Positions 1 through 8,799 of a DNA stretch of 64,000 nucleotides are shown here, in pieces. The notes under the pieces are model-generated. The model searched no databases and was not told the DNA's origin. It worked only from the letters and a program-made list of their open reading frames with translations. How positions within the stretch are numbered: position 1 is the stretch's first letter; each line of letters opens with the position of its first letter. A program made the position numbers and the translations under genes. This DNA comes from CAVOXO01 sp963700425 (GTDB lineage Bacteria > Actinomycetota > Acidimicrobiia > Acidimicrobiales > Microtrichaceae): NCBI GenBank assembly GCA_963700425.1, contig CAVOXO010000003.1, positions 496,001 to 560,000 of the forward strand, in the 5' to 3' direction.

Positions 1-108
1 CGACCCGGACAGTCGAGGCGGCGCAGGCGTTCGCGGCGATCGCCGAACGGATCGATGTCGGAGCTGGCGCCGACCCGCCGTTTCAACCCCGAGTTCAAGA
101 TCATCTGA
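1..108 (+). CDS. C-terminal end of an unrecognised protein (cut by window start)
   Basis: The window opens inside a coding region that ends at TGA 106-108 with the peptide RRFNPEFKII. The upstream 55 bases read better in another frame (TVEAAQAFAAIAERIDV), so a one-base frameshift near 57-62 is likely, as in many neighbouring genes. Too little is present to name the family. It lies about 80 bp before DUF3107 on the same strand, separated by a probable promoter (TACGAT at 149-154). Confidence 0.4.
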   Translation, partial: RPGQSRRRRRSRRSPNGSMSELAPTRRFNPEFKII

Positions 109-189
109 GCGGTCCCCGGGCGACGCCGCCGGGTTGCGCCACGCCCCTACGATGAGGCCACCATCCCCCAGCGCAATCGAGGAGCCCTC

Positions 190-424
190 GTGGACGTGAG
201 AATCGGTGTCATCCAGTCGATGCGTGAACTCGATCTGGAGCTCGACGACTCCACCGATCAGTGACGCGCTCGGCCGGCGAGATCGAGGCGGCGGTCGAGA
301 CGGGCTCGGGCATGCTGTGGCTCACCGACCGCAAGGTCGCAAGGTCGGGGTGCCGGTGGCGTCGCTCGCCTACGTCGAGCTCGGAAGCCACGGCGAGCGC
401 CCGCTCATCGGCTTCTCGGCCTGA
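190..424 (+). CDS. DUF3107 family protein, frameshifted
   Basis: This is a small protein of about 77 residues whose pieces match the actinobacterial DUF3107 family: an N-terminal beta strand DVRIGVIQSMRELDLEL, a middle part EIEAAVETGSGMLWLTDRK and a C-terminal KVGVPVASLAYVELGS. The three parts lie in three different frames, so two indels are present (near 255-262 and 330-345). The start is GTG 190 behind a GGAG ribosome site at 181-184. The family has no known biochemical role; in other actinobacteria it is a short conserved single-domain protein. Here it heads an apparent operon with two ArsA-type ATPases and a sensor kinase, which is the only functional hint. Confidence 0.65.
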
Positions 425-438
425 GCGACACACTCGGC

Positions 439-1389
439 GTGACACACCCACGTCCTCGATCGCCGGCTGGTCTTCGTCACCGGCAAGGGCGGCGTGGGCA
501 AGACGTCGATCGCCGCCGCGTTCGCCCTGCTGAGCGCGCGGGAGGGGCGGCGCACGCTGGTCTGCGAGGTCGACGCCAAGGGCAACCTGGCCGACGTCTT
601 CGGCACGTCACCGTTGAGGTTCGCGCCCGACCGAGGTCCAGTCGAACCTGGCGCGATGTCGATGGACACCGAGGAGTCGCTGCAAGGAGTACCTCAGCCT
701 CCAGCTGCACGTTCCCCTGCTCGCCCGCATCGGCCCTCTGGCGAAGACTTTCGACTTCGTGGCGACCGCGGCGCCGGGCGTCAAGGAGATCCTGACGGTC
801 GGAAAGCTGTGCTACGAGGTGCGCGAGGACAACTACGACATGGTGGTCGTCGACGCGTCGGCGACGGGTCACGTCGTCGGCCAGCTCGCCTCGCCGGTCG
901 CTCTGAGCGAACTGGTCAAGGTCGGCCTGGTTCGGCAACAGACCGACTGGATGCTCGAGATGCTCACCGACCCCGCCAGACCGGTGTCGTCGTCGTGGCC
1001 ACGCCCGAGGAGATGCCGGTCAACGAGACCATCGATCTGCTGGCCCGGCTCGACTCCGAGACCGACATCGACGTGGCGGCGGTGATCGCCAAACAGGGTG
1101 CTGCCCGAACTGTTCGGTCGGGCCGAGGAGGAGCTGTTCGATCGGCTGGCCGACCCCCAGGGCCGTGCCGCGCTCGTGGAGGCGACCGATGACTCCGCGG
1201 AGCTGGTGCTCGACGCGGCACGGCTGGCGGTCGACCTCCGTCGGGCCCGTGCAGCCCATCTGGTCACCCTGCGCGAGCGAATGGCGACCCGACATCCCGC
1301 TCATCTACGTTCCGTACCTGTTCACCCGGAGTCACGGGATCCGCACCACGCGTCAGATCGCCGATCGTCTCGCGGAGGAGTTGCTGTGA
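439..1389 (+). CDS. ArsA/GET3-like ATPase, first of a pair (frameshifted)
   Basis: The restored product is about 315 residues. It has the deviant Walker A motif GKGGVGKT near residue 17, then TLVCEVDAKGNLADVFG (switch region), YDMVVVDASATGHVVGQLAS (switch/metal site) and a C-terminal YVPYLFTRSHGIRTTRQIAD. These are hallmarks of the SIMIBI ATPases related to ArsA and GET3. At least five frame changes are needed between 440 and 1300, so the start is uncertain (GTG 439 is the best candidate). Actinobacteria commonly carry two adjacent ArsA-like genes beside a whiB gene, and the second copy follows directly. These proteins are probably not arsenite pumps; the client is unknown. Confidence 0.75.
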
Positions 1390-2595
1390 ATGCCGCGCGT
1401 CGGGCTGACCGAGGGCGCGCACGTCGAGCATCGAGGAGCTGGCGTCGGCCAAGGAGATCCTCATCTCCACGGGGTCGGGAGGGGTCGGAAAGACCACCAC
1501 CGCGGCGGCCCTCGCGGTCGAGGCCGCGGTGAATCTCGGAGGCAAGGTTCTGGTGCTGACCGTCGACCCCGCCAAGCGGCTGGCCAATGCGCTGGGACTC
1601 GAGCAGTTCGGCAACGTCGAGACCCGGGTGCCCGACGAGGCGTTCGCCGACGCCGGGGTGACACCGCAGGGGTGAACTGTGGGCCGCGATGTTGGACACG
1701 AAGCAGAGCTGGGACGATCTCGATCGCGCACATGCCCCGGACGACGGCCACCCGCGACGCCATCCTGGCCAACCCGCTCTACCAGAACATCACCGGCAAG
1801 TTCGTCCAGTCCCACGATTACGTGGCGATGGAGCGGCTGTACGAGATCCACACATCGGGTCGGTACGACCTCGATCGTCGTCGACACCCCGCCCACCCGA
1901 AACGCCGTCGATTTCCTCGACGCCCCCGAACGCATGGCCGACTTCTTCTCGTCGCGCCTGCTGCGCTGGCTGATCGCTCCGTATCGCGATCGAGAGTGGT
2001 GTCCTTCGCGTCCAAGCCCTTCTATTCGGTGGCCGACCGGATCCTGGGCACGACAGTTCCTCCAGGACATCGCCGAGTTCTTCATCCTCTTCCAGTCGAT
2101 GTACGACGGCTTCGTCGAGCGGGCCGAGGCGGTCAGCCGGCTCATGGAATCGCCGGCGGTCAGCTTCGTGGTGGTGTCGACGCTCGAGGCGGCACCGGTG
2201 CGCGAGGCGGAGTTCTTCATGCGGCTGCTCGAGGAGCGGGGCCTGCCGGTGGGGGCGCTGGTGTCTCAACAAGGTCCTGCCCGGCTACCTGCGCGATCGC
2301 GGAGGCAGCCGACGTGGCGACTGACGTTGGTCGACGACGCCGAGACGGTCGCGGCCCGCGTCGCGGCCGACCTCGGCCCCCCGGTGGACGACGCGATGCT
2401 CTCGCGGGTGCTCGCCGAGATCGGCCAGAGCTTCGCCGAACTACCGCGTGGTGGCCACCCGCGAAGCCGGAACAACGCCACGAGCTCTCCGCCGTTCCGG
2501 GAACGGTGGCGAGTGTTCCGTACTTCACCCATGACATCGCCGATCTACGTGGACTGCTGGACATGGGCGAACAGGATCTGGCGGTGACACGATGA
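1386..2595 (+). CDS. ArsA/GET3-like ATPase, second of a pair (frameshifted)
   Basis: The restored product is about 400 residues. It has Walker A GSGGVGKTTT (around 1481-1500), KVLVLTVDPAKRLANALGL (switch I), YDLIVVDTPPTRNAVDFLD (switch II) and the C-terminal VPYFTHDIADLRGLLDMGE. It is longer than the first copy, as usual for this tandem pair, and the two probably form a heterodimer (inference). Several indels interrupt it (about 1420, 1670, 1720, 1870, 1990, 2050, 2270 and 2450). The start overlaps the stop of the first copy (GTG 1386 or ATG 1390). Its TGA overlaps the ATG of the downstream kinase, so the three genes are translationally coupled. Confidence 0.75.
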
Positions 2596-4098
2596 CGACG
2601 AGATCCACGTTGACCCGGGCCCTCGACCGCCTTCCGCCGGGTGCCCACCAACACCTCCGGCGACTGATGTGCCACCTGGGGGATGCTCGCCGACGTCTGT
2701 TTCAGCGACCTGGTTCTCTACGTGGCCGATCCGGGGAGCGGCTACGTGATGATGGGACACGTTCGGCCCACGACCGCGCCCACGATCTATCACGACGAGC
2801 TGGTGGGCGAGACCCGCTCGGCGGAGCAACGACCACTCGTGCACGCGGCCATGACGAGCGGTCGGAACACCGTCGGGGAGATCGACTCGGCGTGGTTCGG
2901 GGAACACATCCGCGGTCACCTGCATCCCGATTCGGTTCGACGCGGAGGTGATCGGCGTGATGGCACGTGAATCGCCCCAAGGCGGTTCGGGTCAGGACCG
3001 GGGAGCTCGAAGACGTCTACGCCGGGGTCTTCGACAGCTTCGCCAGTCATGTTGAGCGAGGGGACGTTCCCGTACCGCGACGAGGAGACGCTGCTCTCCG
3101 CCCCGCCGCGGGTGGGCGACGGAGTGGTGGTGGTCGACGAGTCGCACGCGTCGTGCGAGTACGCATCTCCGAACGCGGTGTCGGCGCTCACCCGTTTCGG
3201 AGCCGGAGGCAACCTCAAGGGGCGAACCCTGGCGGCCGCGGGATTCGTGAGCCCTGCGGTTCGCACCGCGGTGGACTCGGGTCGGCCGGGGGTGGACGAA
3301 CAGGAGAGCGACGACGTGATCGTCGCGGCCCGGGCGCTGCCCCTCATCGCCGAGGGACGGGTGAGCGGTGCCGTCGTGTTGTTGAGGGACGTCACCGACG
3401 TGCGGCGTCGGGATCGTCTGTTGGTGTCGAAGGATGCCACGATCCGCGAGATCCATCATCGGGTGAAGAACAACCTCCAGACCATCTCGTCGCTGCTGCG
3501 CCTGCAGGGTCGACGCCTGACCGAACCCTCGGCCAAGGCCGCCATCGAGGAGTCGGTCCGTCGTATCGGGTCGATCGCGCTGGTGCACGAGACGCTGTCG
3601 CACGCAGCGAGCGACGACGTCGCCTTCGTCGCGGTGCTGCGGCCGCTCATCCGGATGGTCGAGGACGGCCTGGTGTCGCGGGATCGCCCCCTTCACATCC
3701 GCATCGACGGCGACGCGGGCGTGCTCCCTTCCGACGTGGCCACGTCACTTGCCGTGGTCGTGACCGAACTGGTCCAGAACGTCGTCGAACACGCCTATCC
3801 CGAGGAGATCGACCTGACCGAGCAACCCGCGCACGTGGTCGTCGAACTCCGTCCCGGGGAGTCGGGCCTGGTCGTGCGGGTCCGCGACGACGGCGTGGGG
3901 ATGGACTGGGATCCCGACGCCCCGAGTTCCAGCCTCGGTCTCAGCATCGTTCGTACCCTGGTCGAGACGGAACTCGGTGGGAGGCTCTCGGTCGACACCG
4001 GACATGGAAAACCGCCCCGACCCGGGACGGTCATCACAGTGAGTCTTCCGGTGGAGACGGCGGTGGCCGTCGACCCGACCGCCGAGCATCCCCTCTGA
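2592..4098 (+). CDS. pdtaS: PdtaS-like sensor histidine kinase
   Basis: The order of domains is an N-terminal GAF-like sensor of the H_kinase_N type (MLADVCFSDLVLYVAD), a PAS domain (about 3080-3400), a HisKA_2 dimerisation domain with the phospho-acceptor in IREIHHRVKNNLQTISSLLR (3448-3500), and a C-terminal HATPase with N-box VVTELVQNVVEHAYPE and G-box DDGVGM and GLSIVRTL. This architecture is that of mycobacterial PdtaS, a cytosolic kinase that phosphorylates the antiterminator PdtaR. Extra bases near 2670 (a G5 run) and about 2920-3045 break the sensor domain; from 3049 on the frame is open. The next gene, convergent on the other strand, is whiB1, the same neighbour as in Mycobacterium. 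No pdtaR is in the window. Confidence 0.85.
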
Positions 4099-4130
4099 CA
4101 CCTCAGCGCGTGGCGAGGCTCCTCAGGCGT

Positions 4131-4421
4131 TCAGGCGGAACGCTTCTGGCGGGCGAGCCATGCCCGCCGCAGCTTGCGTCGCTCTTCCTCCGACGTACCG
4201 CCCCAGACACCGGAGTCCTGGTTGGTCACGAGGGCGAATTCGAGACACGGGTCCTTGGCGTCACACGTGCGGCACACGGTCTTGGCGTTGTCGATCTGCT
4301 CGATGGCGGGACCCGTTGTTCCAACCGGGAAGAAGAGATCCGGATCGGTGTCCTGGCATGCAGCGACCACGCGCCAGTCGTCGTTCGCGAGGGACAGTGA
4401 GCGGCTCGATGTCAGGGCCAC
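4131..4421 (-). CDS. whiB1: WhiB1-type iron-sulfur transcription factor
   Basis: The protein has 96 residues and all WhiB hallmarks: a first Cys in VVAACQDTDPDLFFPVG, then the cluster VCRTCDAKDPC (C-x2-C-x5-C) that with the first Cys ligates a 4Fe-4S cluster, the turn GVWGGT, and a basic C-terminal tail RRAWLARQKRSA. The run FFPVG-TTGPA-IEQI-AKTVC is closest to WhiB1 among the mycobacterial paralogues (from memory). WhiB1 binds the housekeeping sigma factor and responds to nitric oxide. I chose GTG 4421 because GGAGGAATC sits right before it; an upstream ATG (4466) lacks such a site. The promoter region carries a CRP-like palindrome. Confidence 0.9.
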   Translation of the reverse strand: MALTSSRSLSLANDDWRVVAACQDTDPDLFFPVGTTGPAIEQIDNAKTVCRTCDAKDPCLEFALVTNQDSGVWGGTSEEERRKLRRAWLARQKRSA

Positions 4422-4503
4422 GATTCCTCCATGAGAAGATCTTGAGGAGCGATGAAACGGTGTCACAGGTTGCCCGCACCGAAGGGTCGAGCACTTGTGA
4501 AAA

Positions 4504-4519
4504 GGTGAACAAGCTCACC
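4504..4519. promoter_or_regulatory. CRP-type operator between whiB1 and the GDPD gene
   Basis: GGTGAACAAGCTCACC is an inverted repeat GGTGA-N6-TCACC, matching the spacing and core (GTGA-N6-TCAC) of bacterial CRP/FNR sites. It lies about 83-98 bp upstream of the whiB1 start and 38 bp upstream of the divergent glycerophosphodiesterase start. In Mycobacterium whiB1 is known to be controlled by the cAMP receptor protein, so the site fits. The regulator itself is not in the window. Confidence 0.55.
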
Positions 4520-4557
4520 GTATATCTCCCCGTCGGGGCTGTAAAGGGATTCTTCAC

Positions 4558-5274
4558 ATGATCGACACATGTCAGGTGATCGCGCACCGCGGCGCATCCG
4601 CCGATCGCCCGGAGAACACCGTCGACGCCTTCGTGGAAGCGGGGAGACAGGGGGCGGACGGTGTCGAACTCGACGTCCGGCCGACGAGTGATCGTCGACT
4701 GGTCGTGTGTCACGACGTCGCTTTCGCCGACGGTCGGGCGGTGTCGGCGACGGCCTTCGACGATGTCCCCGCCGGGATCTGCGATCTGCGACGGGCGCTG
4801 GAGGCCTGCGGCACCATGTTGGTGAACGTCGAGATCAAGAACGGCGAGGGGGAGCCTGGATTCGACCGGTCGGGATGGCTCGCCGAGGAGACCCTGAGGG
4901 TCATTTCCGAGGTGTCTCCTCCCGGTGGGGTGCTGGTCAGCTCGTTCGATCCCGACATCCTCGACACCGTTCGCGGCCTTCCCGACGCGCCGCCGACCGG
5001 GCTGCTGGTGTTGTCCGCCGACCAGCCGCGCGATGCCCTCGCCGCGGCCGCCGACGCCGGCCACGAAGCGGTGCATCCCTGGGACGGCAGCGTGGACGAG
5101 GACCTTGTCGCCAGGGCTCGGGACGCCCGCCTGGCCCTGAACGTCTGGACGGTGGACGATCCCGGGCGCGTCCGCGAACTCGCCCGGTGGGGTGTCGACG
5201 CGATCATCACCAACCGCCCGGCCTCCACCCGCGCCGCCATCGGGGGCGGTCGGGAGTCAACCGCGGTCGATTGA
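4558..5274 (+). CDS. Glycerophosphodiester phosphodiesterase (GDPD family)
   Basis: The 238-residue protein has the full GDPD catalytic set: IAHRGASADRPENT (H10, R11, E19), ELDVRPT (E37 and D39, metal ligands) and CHD (H52, general acid), plus LVNVEIK in the middle of the barrel and a C-terminal LNVWTVDDPGRVRELARWGVDAIITNRP. It should cleave glycerophosphodiesters to sn-glycerol 3-phosphate and an alcohol. No signal peptide is visible, so it is cytosolic, like UgpQ. It starts at ATG 4558, divergent from whiB1, and its last 18 bp overlap the end of the convergent ECF S-component gene. It is probably a single-gene unit. Confidence 0.9.
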   Translation: MIDTCQVIAHRGASADRPENTVDAFVEAGRQGADGVELDVRPTSDRRLVVCHDVAFADGRAVSATAFDDVPAGICDLRRALEACGTMLVNVEIKNGEGEPGFDRSGWLAEETLRVISEVSPPGGVLVSSFDPDILDTVRGLPDAPPTGLLVLSADQPRDALAAAADAGHEAVHPWDGSVDEDLVARARDARLALNVWTVDDPGRVRELARWGVDAIITNRPASTRAAIGGGRESTAVD

Positions 5275-6069
5275 GGCCCCGAAGGATGCCTTGGCCGCCA
5301 CCCGGTGCAGCGCTCCCATGACCGGGCGAGCCATGGCGAGGCACAACACGGCGGTGGTGGCGGCGCGCATCGCGTCCCATCCCAGCGAGGTCGCCAGGTG
5401 GAAGGCCCAGAACCGCGAGAGGTTCTCGCCGAGCGGTGCGCCGGGGACGAAGGAGACGGCGGTGTCGTAACCGGTGACGAACGGCCAGAACCACAGGTTC
5501 AACAGCACTCCGAACGCCAACGACGCGAGGGCTCCGTAGACCGCGAGGATGCCGACCTCGGTGCGACCGCCCGCTGGGGGAAGGAGTCCGGCCCCGAACC
5601 CGATCCACGCCGCGCCGAGGATCTGGAACGGCAACCACGGCCCGATCCCGCCGGTCAACATGGCGCTGACGAAGATGGTGACGGCTCCGAGAAGGAAACC
5701 GAATCGTCGGCCCAGCACGCGCCCGGCGGGCAGCAGCAGGAAGAACACCATCTCGGTGCCCGCAACGCCTCCGGTGGGGAGCCTCAGTGCGGCGCCCGCC
5801 CCTGCGAGAACGCCCATGACGGCGATCGCCTTGGCGTCGAGGACGCCCGACGAGGCATCGGAGACCGCCACCGCCACCAACAACGGGACCAACAACACCA
5901 TCAACCAAGGGGCGTCGCCGAGGTGAGCGGTCGCCGTCGTTCCCCGGGGTGCGGCCCACAACGGCCAGCAGAACGCAGCCGCGCCGATGAGCGAGATCGC
6001 AGCCACGAGGGGCCCGCCACGACGGCTGGTGGCACCGGAGGGTCGATGGCGCGCCAGGGTCGTGGTCAC
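5257..6069 (-). CDS. ECF transporter substrate-binding membrane subunit (S component)
   Basis: This 270-residue integral membrane protein has about seven hydrophobic segments (for example PLVAAISLIGAAAFCWPLWA, PWLMVLLVPLLVAVAVSDAS, KAIAVMGVLAGAGAALRL and TIFVSAMLTGGIGPWLPFQI). It is the last gene of a five-gene minus-strand operon with fused ECF ATPases and the T subunit, so it is the substrate-specific S component. The cobalamin riboswitch at the operon head and the two transcobalamin-like secreted genes suggest cobalamin or a precursor as substrate (inference; I cannot assign it to a named S family). Its ATG overlaps the stop of the ATPase gene by 4 nt. Confidence 0.8.
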   Translation of the reverse strand: MTTTLARHRPSGATSRRGGPLVAAISLIGAAAFCWPLWAAPRGTTATAHLGDAPWLMVLLVPLLVAVAVSDASSGVLDAKAIAVMGVLAGAGAALRLPTGGVAGTEMVFFLLLPAGRVLGRRFGFLLGAVTIFVSAMLTGGIGPWLPFQILGAAWIGFGAGLLPPAGGRTEVGILAVYGALASLAFGVLLNLWFWPFVTGYDTAVSFVPGAPLGENLSRFWAFHLATSLGWDAMRAATTAVLCLAMARPVMGALHRVAAKASFGASIDRG

Positions 6070-7712
6070 GGGCTCACCAGGTCCACCACCTCGGCCACCG
6101 ACAGGACGTCGAGTGGAGCGAAGATACGGCTGACCTGGGGTGACAGGGACGGAGACTGGGTCACCACCTGGCGGGCCGACCCGTCAGCGATGACGTCGCC
6201 GTCGGCCAGCACGACCACGCGGTCGGCCACGACGCCGGCGAGCTCGACGTCGTGAGTGGCGACGATCACCGTCGATCCGGCCGCGGCGACGTCTCGGAGG
6301 TAGACGGTGAGAGCATCCTTGGAGGCGTAGTCGAGGCCGCGGGTGGGCTCATCGAGGAGGAGGACCGACGGTCGATGGGCGCACACGACGGCCAGTGCCA
6401 GGCAGAGCTGTTGTCCCGCGGAGAGGTCGCGAGGGTGTCGCTCGGGATCGAGCACGACGCCCATGGCTGTCAGGACCGCGGCGGTGGCGCCCGGTTCGAG
6501 GTGTCCCTCGACGTCCGCGAGACGCAGTTCGTCGCGCACGGTCGAGGCGTAGAGGAGGACCGAGGGGTCCTGGGGGACGAGCCCGACGCGGCCGATCAGC
6601 GCCGGGCCGTCGAGGTCCGACGGATCGACACCGGTCACGGCCACCGACCCCGCGTCGGGCCGGCGGGCGCCGACCAGGAGAGAGAACAGCGTCGATTTAC
6701 CCGCTCCGTTGCGTCCCATGACGGCGGTGATCTCCCCCGCCGTGATGTCGAGATCGAGTCCGTCGAAGAGGTCGTGGCCGTCATGGCCGAAGCGGAGCCG
6801 CCGGACCCGAACCGACGGGTCCGGAGTGGTCGGCGAGGTGGGGGAGTCACGGGCGTCGGACGAGTCCGGCTGCGACCCGGCCGAGGCCCCGGCGTCGGTC
6901 AGGGCGTCGCGCAACGACGCGGCGGAGCGTCGCGCGTCGCGCACCGAGAGCGGGAGTGGGCTCCATCCCAGGGCGCGACCGAGTCGGACGACGGGAGGGG
7001 CGACGGGGGCTGCGGCCAGCATCGGCGCGGGGAGCCCCGATTCGACGCGGCCCGCCTCGACCACGACCACGCGGTCGGCAAGGTGGACGACCCTTTCGAG
7101 GCGGTGTTCGGCGATCACGACGGCGAGTCCGACGTCGTGAACCAACCGGCTGAGAGCGGAGAGAACATCCTCCGCACCTGCGGGGTCGAGTGACGAGGTC
7201 GGCTCGTCGAGGACGAGCAGTCGGGGAGCGGCCGTCAGCACGGCGGCGATCGCGACCCGCTGTTGCTCGCCTCCCGACAGCGACGCCAGAGGCCGGGTGC
7301 GCAGCCCGCTCAGTCCCATGAGATCGATGGTCTCCTCGATGCGGCGTCGCATCGTGGTGCGATCGATTCCGAGGTTCTCCATCGTGAAGGCCAGTTCGTC
7401 CTCGACGATGTCGGCGACGAAGCTCGCCGCGGGGTCCTGGGCGACGTAGCCCACGACATCGGCCAGGTCACGCGGTGGGAAGAACCGGGTGTTCCGACCC
7501 GCGATCTCGACCGAGCCGTCGAACGAGCCGCCCGAGAAGTGGGGCACCAGGCCGACGAGGGCGCCGAGCAGCGTCGACTTCCCCGATCCCGTGGGCCCGA
7601 CCACCACCACGAACTCGCCTTCGTCGATGTCGATCTCGACGTGCGCGAGCGCGTCGGCGGTTCCCGAGCGGTAGCGGTGGGTGAGATCGCGGACCTCCAC
7701 CAGCCGGGTCAT
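6066..7712 (-). CDS. ECF transporter energising ATPase, fused A-A' pair
   Basis: The 548-residue protein holds two complete ABC ATPase domains. The first has Walker A GPTGSGKS (39-46), signature LSGGEQQR (145-152) and Walker B LLVLDEPTSSLD (165-176). The second, after a Ser/Pro/Asp-rich linker (about 275-300), has Walker A GRNGAGKS (333-340), a less regular signature LSAGQQ (430-435) and Walker B VLLLDEPTRGLD (450-461). Most ECF systems use two separate ATPases; the fused form is common in actinobacteria. It pairs with the T subunit (its start overlaps the T stop) and the S component downstream. It powers import from the cytosolic face. Confidence 0.92.
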   Translation of the reverse strand: MTRLVEVRDLTHRYRSGTADALAHVEIDIDEGEFVVVVGPTGSGKSTLLGALVGLVPHFSGGSFDGSVEIAGRNTRFFPPRDLADVVGYVAQDPAASFVADIVEDELAFTMENLGIDRTTMRRRIEETIDLMGLSGLRTRPLASLSGGEQQRVAIAAVLTAAPRLLVLDEPTSSLDPAGAEDVLSALSRLVHDVGLAVVIAEHRLERVVHLADRVVVVEAGRVESGLPAPMLAAAPVAPPVVRLGRALGWSPLPLSVRDARRSAASLRDALTDAGASAGSQPDSSDARDSPTSPTTPDPSVRVRRLRFGHDGHDLFDGLDLDITAGEITAVMGRNGAGKSTLFSLLVGARRPDAGSVAVTGVDPSDLDGPALIGRVGLVPQDPSVLLYASTVRDELRLADVEGHLEPGATAAVLTAMGVVLDPERHPRDLSAGQQLCLALAVVCAHRPSVLLLDEPTRGLDYASKDALTVYLRDVAAAGSTVIVATHDVELAGVVADRVVVLADGDVIADGSARQVVTQSPSLSPQVSRIFAPLDVLSVAEVVDLVSP

Positions 7713-8797
7713 CGACGGTCACTCCGCGGTGCGGGGGCGACGATCGCCGGAGCGGCCAGCCCGACGAGCCCGAGTACGAGCCACAGCGGCGTGGGACCCC
7801 AACTCAGCGGTCGCGTCGGGGGGTTGAGGGCGAGTGGTTCGACCCAACCCGCCACGGCCGTGGTCGTCACCGCGGCGATGACGCTCCCGAGCACGATCCA
7901 CGATCGGGCGTTCCAGTGATCGCGTTGGTAGCGCGTCCGGCTCGACAGGTGGGACGCCGTCGCGGCCGCCCAGGCGATGGTGCTCACCGCGACTCCGGTC
8001 GCCGCGACCCCGACGACGGTGTTGCCTCCGGGGGCCAGCAGGAAGTACAGCGCCACGGCCGACGCCGCGACACCGACCAGGACCGACGCGTTGCGCCTCG
8101 CCTCGCCCGAGGCCCGCCCGGTCGCGCCATCGGGGGACGCCGATCGTCCGAATCCGCGGACGTCCATCGAGGCCGCGAGGGTGACCGAACGATCGAGCGA
8201 TGCCTCCAGAACCGGCATGGCCAGATGTCGGGCGGCGCCGAGTCCGCCGGTGGGCCGGCCTCGAAGGCGGCGGGCTTCTCGCAGCTTCGTGGCCGAGATC
8301 ACCGCCTGCGGCGCGCTGGCCATCGCCACCGATGCCGCGACCCCCACCTCGAACATCGCTGCGGGCAGCAGCCTCAGGGCGCGATAGGGGCTGCACAGGG
8401 TGTTGACCGCACCGAACGCCGCCAGCATCACGGCGAGCTGGGCGCCCTGTCGGATCGACGAGGCGATGGTCTCGACGGTCACGGGTCCGCCCAGGCTGAT
8501 TCCCGACGCCCACGTCCCCAGATCGAGGGTGGGGAGCACGAACAGCACGGTCCCCTCGGTGGAGTTGCCCACGATGATCCCGAGCATGACCCGAAGGATC
8601 ACGACGACGGCTCCCAGCTTGACGAACATCCCGAAGGCGGCAGCCACGGGTCCGGGCCGGCGGCACGTCGTCACCACGATTCCGATGAGGGAGAACACCA
8701 CCGCCAGCACGACCGGACTGGTCGTCCGCAGCGCGATCGAGGCAGCCCCGATCGCCCAGAGCCACCAGGCTCCGGCGTGCAGGTCGGCGCGATCCAC
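7709..8797 (-). CDS. ecfT: ECF transporter transmembrane coupling subunit (EcfT/CbiQ family)
   Basis: The protein has 362 residues and several membrane segments. The cytosolic coupling region contains KLREARRLRGRPTGGLG and, further on, SMDVRGFGRS, the two arginine-containing motifs by which EcfT proteins touch both ATPases. It is about 100 residues longer than a usual EcfT; the extra C-terminal part adds roughly two to four hydrophobic segments (for example WIVLGSVIAAVTTTAVAGWV and PLWLVLGLVGLAAPAIVAPA). I chose GTG 8797 because AGGAG lies just before it, at the end of the upstream gene; a longer start would overlap that gene. Its stop overlaps the ATPase start. Confidence 0.85.
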   Translation of the reverse strand: MDRADLHAGAWWLWAIGAASIALRTTSPVVLAVVFSLIGIVVTTCRRPGPVAAAFGMFVKLGAVVVILRVMLGIIVGNSTEGTVLFVLPTLDLGTWASGISLGGPVTVETIASSIRQGAQLAVMLAAFGAVNTLCSPYRALRLLPAAMFEVGVAASVAMASAPQAVISATKLREARRLRGRPTGGLGAARHLAMPVLEASLDRSVTLAASMDVRGFGRSASPDGATGRASGEARRNASVLVGVAASAVALYFLLAPGGNTVVGVAATGVAVSTIAWAAATASHLSSRTRYQRDHWNARSWIVLGSVIAAVTTTAVAGWVEPLALNPPTRPLSWGPTPLWLVLGLVGLAAPAIVAPAPRSDRR

Positions 8798-8799
8798 GG

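Noticed and set aside
439..2595. The ArsA-like pair as an arsenic-resistance operon
   Set aside because: No arsB, arsD or arsC is near, and actinobacterial tandem ArsA-like proteins are found widely without arsenic genes.
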